A program made the position numbers and the translations under genes. From the NCBI RefSeq assembly GCF_000275845.1, contig NW_006766883.1, positions 594,494 through 658,493 of the forward strand: a stretch of DNA of 64,000 nt, written 5' to 3'. The notes beneath the pieces are model-generated. The model worked only from the letters and a program-made list of their open reading frames with translations. It had not been told where the DNA came from and searched no databases. Source of the DNA: Dichomitus squalens LYAD-421 SS1. Taxonomy: Eukaryota; Basidiomycota; Agaricomycetes; Polyporales; Polyporaceae. Positions 57,633 through 64,000 of this stretch are shown one piece after another. Numbering within the stretch: the stretch's first letter is position 1; each line of letters begins with the position of its first letter.

Positions 57633-60600
57633 ATGTGCGTATCGGTTCCTGCTGCATCCCACACACATGCCAGCCACTAACCAACCGCTTCCCACCGCTG
57701 TGGACTGGTATGCAGGCAGCACAACGTCCCAAACATCGCACCCACCGCCTTCCCCCAGTCGTTCGCCCCACATGCCACCGGCAGCGTATCTGATGGGGGT
57801 GGGCCGGCTCTTCCCTTCAATCTCGACCCGTTTACTGCGAAGCAGATGGCCGCCCTGCAGGCGACGAGTCTGGCAAAGGCTGCGAATCGGTCTGCTCCTG
57901 GCGGAACCTCGGCGGGTTATTTCGGAGGAATGTCGATGAACCAGTCCAGCTCCCATCCCCGCCCAGATGCGCCCCATGACAGCCATCCCTTTGCTCCCCT
58001 CCCCGATCTCCAGGCGCCAAATCCGCCCATGAACGTCCGTCCCTTTCCTCCTCTCACCCCGTCCCGCACTCGCTTACGTCCCTCCCCCTTTGGAACAGCC
58101 CCCACAGCCCCAGCAGCCCAGCAATGCAGCCATGCAGCAGCAGGAGCTCCTCAAGCAGCGCAGGCGCACCTGGCTCAATGGCCTCGCCCAGCTGATGGCC
58201 CAACGCAACATGCCCCTTCCGCCACAGCTCACCGGCGTTCCCTTTCCGCCCAACTTTGACCCCGCAAACATGCCATGGAAATCCCTTGAGGTCTCCTCAA
58301 CCGACCTGGGCGTCATCCGCTTAGCTGGGAAAGATGTGGATCTATTCAGGCTGTGGGGGTTGGTTACCCAACATGGCGGTGGCCAAGGAGTGCGTGTTCA
58401 TCATGTCTCTATTCCCCATACGCTTTGTTCAACAGCGCGTATGCATGACAGGTCACACAAAAGGGTCTTTGGCAAGCCGTCCGTCAAGCTCTCGGACTAC
58501 CCGAGACCATGGCTTCTCCCAGCAACCCCGCAGAGCACCAGTCGGTCGTTGTCGTCCTCGAGCGATACTACACTGCGATCCTCGGCCCATTCGAGGAGGC
58601 ATACCGCAAGAACATTGTCGAGCAGCAAAGGCGCGCCCAACAGCAGAGCAACATGAACTCCCAAGCGCGCCCAGGAATGATTGGCATGCCCGGGCAGAGC
58701 ATGGTTCCCGGCGGCAACCCCGCCGCTGCGGGCATGATGTCTCAGCCCAACGCTGCGATGGACGGCACCCTACCTGGTCAGTTCCAGGTCCCGCAGCTGC
58801 CCTTCCAACCACCTAATATGACGGGCGCAGGCGTGGGCATGTCCCCGAGCGGCGCTAACCACCCAGCCTTGAACGGAGGCGTGCCTTTGGCCAAGATGCC
58901 GTCGGGAGGATTCCCGGCAATACCTGGGGGCGCCCCAAACGGACCTGCTGACCTTGATCATGACTTAGATAGCCGGAAGAGGAAGATGCAGGAAAACGTG
59001 GAATCGGACGCGAAGCGTGTGAGGCAAAAGACCGGTAAGTTCATGTGAACGCTACGAGGTTTGCATCACTGATGACTGTCCAGGAGGCTCGGACGTATCG
59101 GATGCTCGCGGTGTGAGTTGCGTTTCCTACTGTGACGTGCGATCCTGCTCATCGAGATCTCTATTCAGTCGGTCGCTCCCGGCCAGCCTACCGAGACGGT
59201 GATAACACGTACCATTCTCCAGCCCTCGCGCCGCAAAATTGAGTATATGCCACTCCACCCCGAGCTCGACACCACAGGCGGACGTAATCTGGACTTCATC
59301 CAGAGCGAGTGGAATCGCCTGTCCTCTCGCCCTCTCCGGCACAGTGATGAGTGGGGACACGTCGATATCGACGCACTCACGCTATCTTTGCGTTCGCGTA
59401 TATCTACTGAACTCTCATATTCGCTGACGACGTTCGCTCTTATCACTCTCGCACGCGGTCACCACTCTCAGCAGCATGGGCAACGCGAGCGAGAAGGCGG
59501 GTTCCCGATTGTGCAGGCTCCAGACCTGCTGGACGAGGCGATAGACCTGATGGAAGATCTTGCGTTCGACGGTGTAGAGGACGACGGTGATTTTGATTCG
59601 GACGAGCTCTTGATCACGCACAAGGAGTTGGTCAACTCGCTCTTGGACGACGGCGCGAAGCCTTTTGCTGCTCTCCACCCTGTCTCTGGAGCGAAGGAAT
59701 TTCACCATGGACCACGTCAACGACCAGCGGACATCATCCTTACGGTCGTCAACATCATCCGTAATATCTCACAGGGCGACGAGCTCAGTGCACAGTACCT
59801 CGCGAAACACGAGAAGCTCTTGCATGTCATGCTCCGACTATGCACTCTCGCGCCTCAGAGCAAATCCTCCACTCCCACTCCACTCTCGCCTGTACTATCA
59901 TTGGCCGATGTGCTCAGCATACGTAAAGACGTCGTCCATATGCTTGTCAACTTTGGCGTATACATCAACTTGCTTGCCACACCCGTGCCGTCAAAGCAGA
60001 TGCAGCGTACGATACGGCGCGCATACGAGGTCGTCGCGTCATTCATCGTCGACCCGTCCGAGACCGTCTCGCCCTTCCAGTACATCCTGCAGACCGGCAT
60101 CTCCCTCTCGCAGCCCCAACCGAAACCCCCGTCCCCGCCCTCGCTCGCGAACCAGGCCCTCGAGGCGTTCGCGCGTTTCGCGCTGCCGGACGACAACCGC
60201 CGCGCCATCTCCATGTGCGTCCCGTCCGCGTGGCTGTGGACGATGTTGGAGGCCCTCGTGCACCGCCTGCCCGTCACGGACCACGACTTCCACGCGATCA
60301 TGCGCGAGCCGTGGATCGGGTACGTCGAGCGCGTCATCCACTGCTTGTACTCGCTCGCCTTCCTCGCGCCGCCCGAGCTCAAGGAGCGCGCGAAGCGCAG
60401 CAGCACGCTCGGCTTCGCCAAGGTCGTCCTCCGCCTCCTCAAGAAGCTCGTCCTCCAGACGCCCGTGGAGACGCGCCCCACGTTCGCCGGCATCGTGCGC
60501 CGCGCGATCGAGCTCCTCAAGCTCGTGGACGACGCCGAGGACCAGTTCGACCCGGGAAACTCGACGATGCCGCTGCTGTCGTTCGGCGTGGGCTATGGCG

Positions 60601-60746
60601 AGCACGGGGACAACCAGGTGCAGCGCGGGGTGGGCATGCTGTGCGCGTACCAGGAGGACGTCACGCTCGGGCTGATGATGCACTCGGAGGTCGCGGACGT
60701 CGGGCTGTTCCCGGAGCTGGAGAGCCTCGCGCGGGTCGGTCGGTGA
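57633..60746 (+). CDS. SWI1: SWI/SNF subunit with ARID domain (Swi1/ARID1-like)
   Basis: Exons 57716-58034, 58099-58389, 58452-59034, 59084-59112 and 59169-60746 join in phase. With a start codon split as AT (57633-57634) plus G (57716) the protein is 933 residues. The second large block is Gln/Pro-rich, then an ARID: RRRTWLNGLAQLMAQRNMPL, GKDVDLFRLWGLVTQHGG, VTQKGLWQAVRQALGLP, VVVVLERYYTAILGPFEEAY. A disordered Met/Gly/Pro-rich linker follows. The C-terminal half is a helical armadillo-like domain (ADIILTVVNIIRNISQGDEL, HEKLLHVMLRLC, EALVHRLPVTDHDFHAIM) like the BAF250-type C terminus. Swi1/ARID1 contacts DNA and anchors the SWI/SNF core. The N terminus is uncertain: an ATG at 57846 would also give an in-frame but shorter protein. 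Confidence 0.83.
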
Positions 60747-61198
60747 ACGCTTGCTGTCTTTGGCCCCTTCGGGTACGAGCTGCTATATGCTGGACTGTGT
60801 GTTGCTGCTGTCAGATTCTGCGTTCTTTTTGTTATCCCAGTATTGTATTTCTACTGTTGTATAGCCTCGCTCGTGTCGCTCGTATCATGCTCGGTCTCCC
60901 GTAATGGACACAACAAATGCAAACTCAGTTGGAACGGCTCGCATCCCATTGCGAAGTGAGTGGATGGCGTATGCAAAGAAAAAGAAGTAGGATGGGGTAT
61001 GTACGAGTGCGGGGTGGGGTATGCAATAAGGATACATAGATCATGCGGATACGACGTGTCCGCGCCAGCCAGGTTAGATAGTGTATGTTTTACGAGTTCC
61101 TTCCCGAAGGGAAGTCGAATAGAGTTACTCTCCCAAACGTATCTCCCCTGGGGACGAACCTAAGTGAGCATGCACACGTACTGCCGTCATGGAGAGAC
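60747..61198. other. Convergent 3' intergenic region
   Basis: About 450 bp between the SWI1 stop and the WD40 stop. T-rich sequence at 60790-60870 fits a 3' UTR. No gene is seen. Confidence 0.4.
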
Positions 61199-63091
61199 CT
61201 ACAAGATGATCGGTACTTCACCCTGGAAAATGTCGCCCAGGGAGAAGGTTGCTACGTGGTCGTCGCTCTGCGCAAGTATCCGGCCGTTGACGGGGTCGCT
61301 GGACGCGAGCTTGGCGTCCCAGAGCCGGACACATCCTGCGAGCAACCTGATCAGCACTCATGACAGAGTGAGGAAGGGACTAAGCATCGGGCTCACCATC
61401 GGCGCCCCCTGAGACGAGCCCGAAGCCGAATGGATAGCTATCGACCCACTGGGTCTTGACGACCCCGTACTCATCCGAAGCGCCGCCCTCGCCCATGTTG
61501 ACAGCCCTATACTTATGCAGACCACCGCCCTCGTGCGCGTAATTATGGAGGGGGCCGCGCTGCAACATGCGAGCGTCGTACACGTCGACCCAGTTGTCGG
61601 TACGGCCGACAGCAATGTAGATTCCGTCAGGACTTAGGGAAAGGGAGTTGATATCCGTATAGTTACGATCTGGCGAGCCGGCGAAGGGTTCCAGCTCCAC
61701 TTGTTGCACGGCCCTGCGGTCCGCAGCGCTCCTCACGTCGTATTGTCGGAGGAAGTATGATGGAGTGCGGCCGGGGCCTTCCGTAGCTATGAAGAGCCTT
61801 TCACCTGGAATGCGAGCGAGATTGATGACACTCAGGTGTGAGTAAGCGAACATTCGACATGAGCGTACCAAGTGAATCGAGGGTTAGAGAGCTGCATGCC
61901 TGCTTGTCCGCATCGAAGGCTGTGACCACCTTGTTCTTCACAATATCGTAGGCCTTGTGGAAACCGCTGTCACCCTCACGACAGGCTGATGACGCGAAGA
62001 GAAGACCGTCAGAAGGCCCTGAGCCCCATGCCATGTCAGCGGTGACGTGTTTCTTCTGGGGAGGGGCCACAAGGAAGCAGCGATCCGGGCCATCAGGCTG
62101 AACGAGATATACGTAGCTGTAATGCAATGTCAGATACATTAGCGAGTCACAATAGGGGGACATACCCATCGTTGCATTGGATAGCTAACAGTGAGGTTCC
62201 CGGCTTGAACTTGACCACTTCGGGGCTATCTTTACACTTTACTGTGGAGGAGTCTGGTCTGTCCTGCGTTTATACAAGAGAGATAACAACTAACCTTCCG
62301 TAGCTACTTTCCAAGGATGGGGATCTTCATCGTCGCCCCCGTCGTCCTCCATCGGGTCATAGTCCCATAGTAGAACTTTGTTGTCTCGGCCTGCCGAAGC
62401 AAATCTAGTGGAACTGACAACGACATGGATTGATTGACCTGGAAAGTCGAACGGGGCAGTGGTGAGACGTGCCTTATAGGATCAAGAGCAACGTCGGAGA
62501 CGGTAAGGTGGTGTTTCCGTGCTGTATATGGATCATTGACATGTGAGCTTCACAGAGACCGGGGAATAATATGCCTACCCCTGCCATCCCGGATATCATG
62601 CTCCTCCAGCTCGAGCGAGTGCTCCTCTAACACTCTGCCTAGGCGCAGTCAATAGTGAGAATGTACCCGGCTCGCTCTGGTGTGTAATGTTACCCTTCAT
62701 CAGGAATGAGGCGAACAGCGATCCTTCCTTGTTGTATGGCGAGGGTTCATCTGAGCAAACAAATGAGGCGCAAAGCCAAGACGCTTGGTGAACGTATACT
62801 CTCACCATCAAGATTGCCATCGACAACAGCGCTGGCTATCGCTATGATGCTCTTGGATTGTACTATCGTCTGTACGGCTGCCCATAATTGTCAATCAGCA
62901 GAAACATCAAGGCCCCTCTGGGAAGCGGGTTGGAGTGGGAATGTCAGCCAAATTCTTCGTAGCCGCCTAGAGATGGGACTGGAGTTGTAAGCGGCTACGA
63001 TGGATTTGGCGGACAATCCCTGCCCACTCCTACTCCCATCCCGCTTGCTGAACGGAGCCAAAAGGAAGGAGGGTCCAACCTCCGCCTGCAT
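61199..63091 (-). pseudogene. WD40-repeat protein with in-frame stop and frame break
   Basis: The downstream part splices cleanly: 62241-62166, 62116-61869, 61804-61397 and 61335-61199, preceded by an exon ending at 62295. It reads as a WD40 propeller (STRFASAGRDNKVLLWDYD, VVKFKPGTSLLAIQCNDG, DINSLSLSPDGIYIAVG, NWVDVYDAR, GCVRLWDAKL). Upstream exons with sensible sequence start at the ATG at 63091 (MQAEVGPSFLLAPFSKRD) and continue through DEPSPYNKEGSLFASFLMK and RVLEEHSLELEEHDIRDG. Two defects interrupt it. A TGA at 62891-62893 sits in an otherwise continuous frame (before QLWAAVQTIVQSK). A one-base frame break sits near 62472-62476, between LTVSDVALDP and LTTAPFDFPGQSIHVV. A 36-nt intron could remove the TGA. 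No GT-AG intron fixes the second. It may be a pseudogene or contain assembly errors. Confidence 0.6.
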
Positions 63092-63288
63092 AGTGTATCG
63101 TCTTGTTGGCGACGAGGTGGCCAGTCGATGGGTGTCCGGTTATCGACTGGAAGCGTCTCGCGCCTATAACATTTGTGATACTGCTTGACTTGTGTATATT
63201 GAAAGTGGGTGCAGCAAGGAAAATAGGCGGTGGCATCTGAAGCAAACAAGTCATATTTAGTATGACTTCTGGATTCAGAGCTTGCCGC

Positions 63289-64000
63289 CTAGCTGACCTG
63301 CTGATATACATGGGGAGTCTTGTACGTCCTCTCTGGGGATAGCTCAAGATCAAAGTAGTCTTGAGGCAGCTCTGCAAGCCGACGGAAAGCACGTTCAGAT
63401 ATCTTCTTGTCAACAGCTGTTGCAGCGGCACTGAGAGCGAGTTCAACATGAGCATCCCCTTCGTCGTTGACTTCCAGGTAAGCTTTCTGTAGATTTAGCC
63501 TATTGCCCCACTATGGGACTGCATTAGGACGAGCATCGCGATGAAGAGGACGGTCAAGGTGGCCGTTACATTCGCATCATCATCGAGGTCGAGAGCGGCG
63601 AGTGTGGTAACGTAATCCTCTTCCTCTTCGCGTTCAAGATCACGCTGAAGCTCCGCCTGGCTCTGTTACAGGGTGAGTGATCCAGATCACGTCCAAGCAT
63701 ACGACCGCTTGCCTTAGGATGGGGGCCAGGTGCCTTATGTCTCCGCGTCGTTGATTGTCGGCTGGTTGTACGGGTGCAAGCTGGTGACCCTGAGAAGCCA
63801 GTCTTCTGTCTCTGTAGTACAAGCGTAGCATGTGAGGAACTGAAAAAATACCTTGTTTCGAACTGACCTTGTGCTGCGGCTCCTCGTCATCGCTATCGAG
63901 TAAGCTGATGACTTCCGGTTTCTTGCGTTTGACGATGGATTTGGGGATCTTCGGTTGAGGGAGGGCCTTGAAGCCTGCGTAAACATAGCCGTCTTCTTCC
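63289..64000 (-). CDS. Charged protein of unknown function (5' truncated)
   Basis: Exons >63999-63706, 63662-63570 and 63486-63289 join at phase 0 and give about 195 residues before a TAG. The start lies beyond the right edge. The visible N-terminal part has IPKSIVKRKKPEVISLLDSD followed by DEE, with a basic cluster and an acidic SUMO-interacting-like VISLLDSDDEE. The middle is strongly helical and acidic (AELQRDLEREEEEDYVTTL, LDLDDD). The C-terminal part is DAHVELALSAAATAVDKKIS, then ERAFRRLAELPQDYFDLELS. The first exon may contain an extra in-frame intron (63867-63782). An alternative 3' end with a further exon to 63030 would overlap the WD40 start, so I prefer the stop at 63289. No family is recognised. 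Confidence 0.55.

Noticed and set aside
59665..60683. Overlapping ORFs of 336 (+) and 214 (-) residues within the SWI1 last exon
   Set aside because: Arg/Ser/Ala-rich frames created by high GC third positions. The SWI1 frame has ordered helical sequence across the same bases.
63030..63236. Possible last exon of the gene at the right edge, from ATG at 63236 to a stop at 63030
   Set aside because: It would overlap the start of the WD40 gene on the same strand. The simpler in-frame stop at 63289 leaves a normal spacer.
1..64000. Search for CRISPR arrays, prophage, toxin, viral or secondary-metabolite cluster genes
   Set aside because: None were seen. All recognisable genes are ordinary fungal housekeeping, secretory or signalling genes.

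Overview
The window looks like a stretch of a filamentous basidiomycete nuclear genome (Agaricomycetes, most likely a wood-decay fungus). The evidence is GC-rich compact genes, many 45-65 nt GT-AG introns, very short exons, and a secreted plant-cell-wall gene set (GH131, GH3) beside ordinary eukaryotic housekeeping genes. There is no operon, prophage, CRISPR array, rRNA or convincing tRNA. Gene models were spliced by hand from reading frame, splice consensus and remembered family patterns. Exon joins are therefore predictions, but nearly all keep phase from start to stop.

Layout. 1-557: 3' end of a coiled-coil protein. 1760-3111 (-): Ser-rich nuclear-type protein. 4522-11279 (+): two secreted glycoside hydrolases, GH131 and a 34-exon GH3 beta-glucosidase. 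11615-15039 (-): multi-LIM protein. 15487-19879 (-): Na,K-ATPase-like (type IIC) P-type ATPase. 20634-23347 (-): unrecognised helical protein. 23534-26331: divergent pair encoding Pol III subunit Rpc37 (-) and TFIIIA (+). 27797-32200 (-): CNH-type propeller protein containing a GYF domain. 32838-34067 (-): cyclin H. 34404-35880 (+): GPI-anchored Ser/Thr-rich wall protein. 36185-37556 (-): INO80 subunit Ies2. 38000-40408 (+): PNGase A-like amidase. 41098-41955 (+): small nuclear DUF7726-like protein. 42065-42727 (-): Fap7/AK6. 43407-45881 (+): multipass membrane protein. 47466-49747 (+): alginate-lyase-fold protein. 50031-51154 (+): Rab5/Ypt5. 51612-53003 (+): histidine methyltransferase Hpm1. 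53438-55717 (-): arrestin-related adaptor. 56763-57411 (-): DUF1764 protein. 57633-60746 (+): Swi1/ARID subunit. 61199-63091 (-): WD40 protein carrying two apparent lesions. 63289-64000 (-): 5'-truncated charged protein.

How the genes relate. Most neighbours are functionally independent. Two groupings stand out. The GH131-GH3 tandem could jointly degrade beta-glucans. The Rpc37/TFIIIA pair shares a 142-bp promoter and serves the same polymerase. Several other genes act in nuclear transcription or chromatin (cyclin H, Ies2, Swi1). I did not find a clearly new biological system. The most unusual items are microexons, GC-AG introns, a CNH propeller interrupted by a GYF domain, a fungal IIC-type ATPase, internal protein repeats, and a WD40 gene with an in-frame stop plus a frame break.
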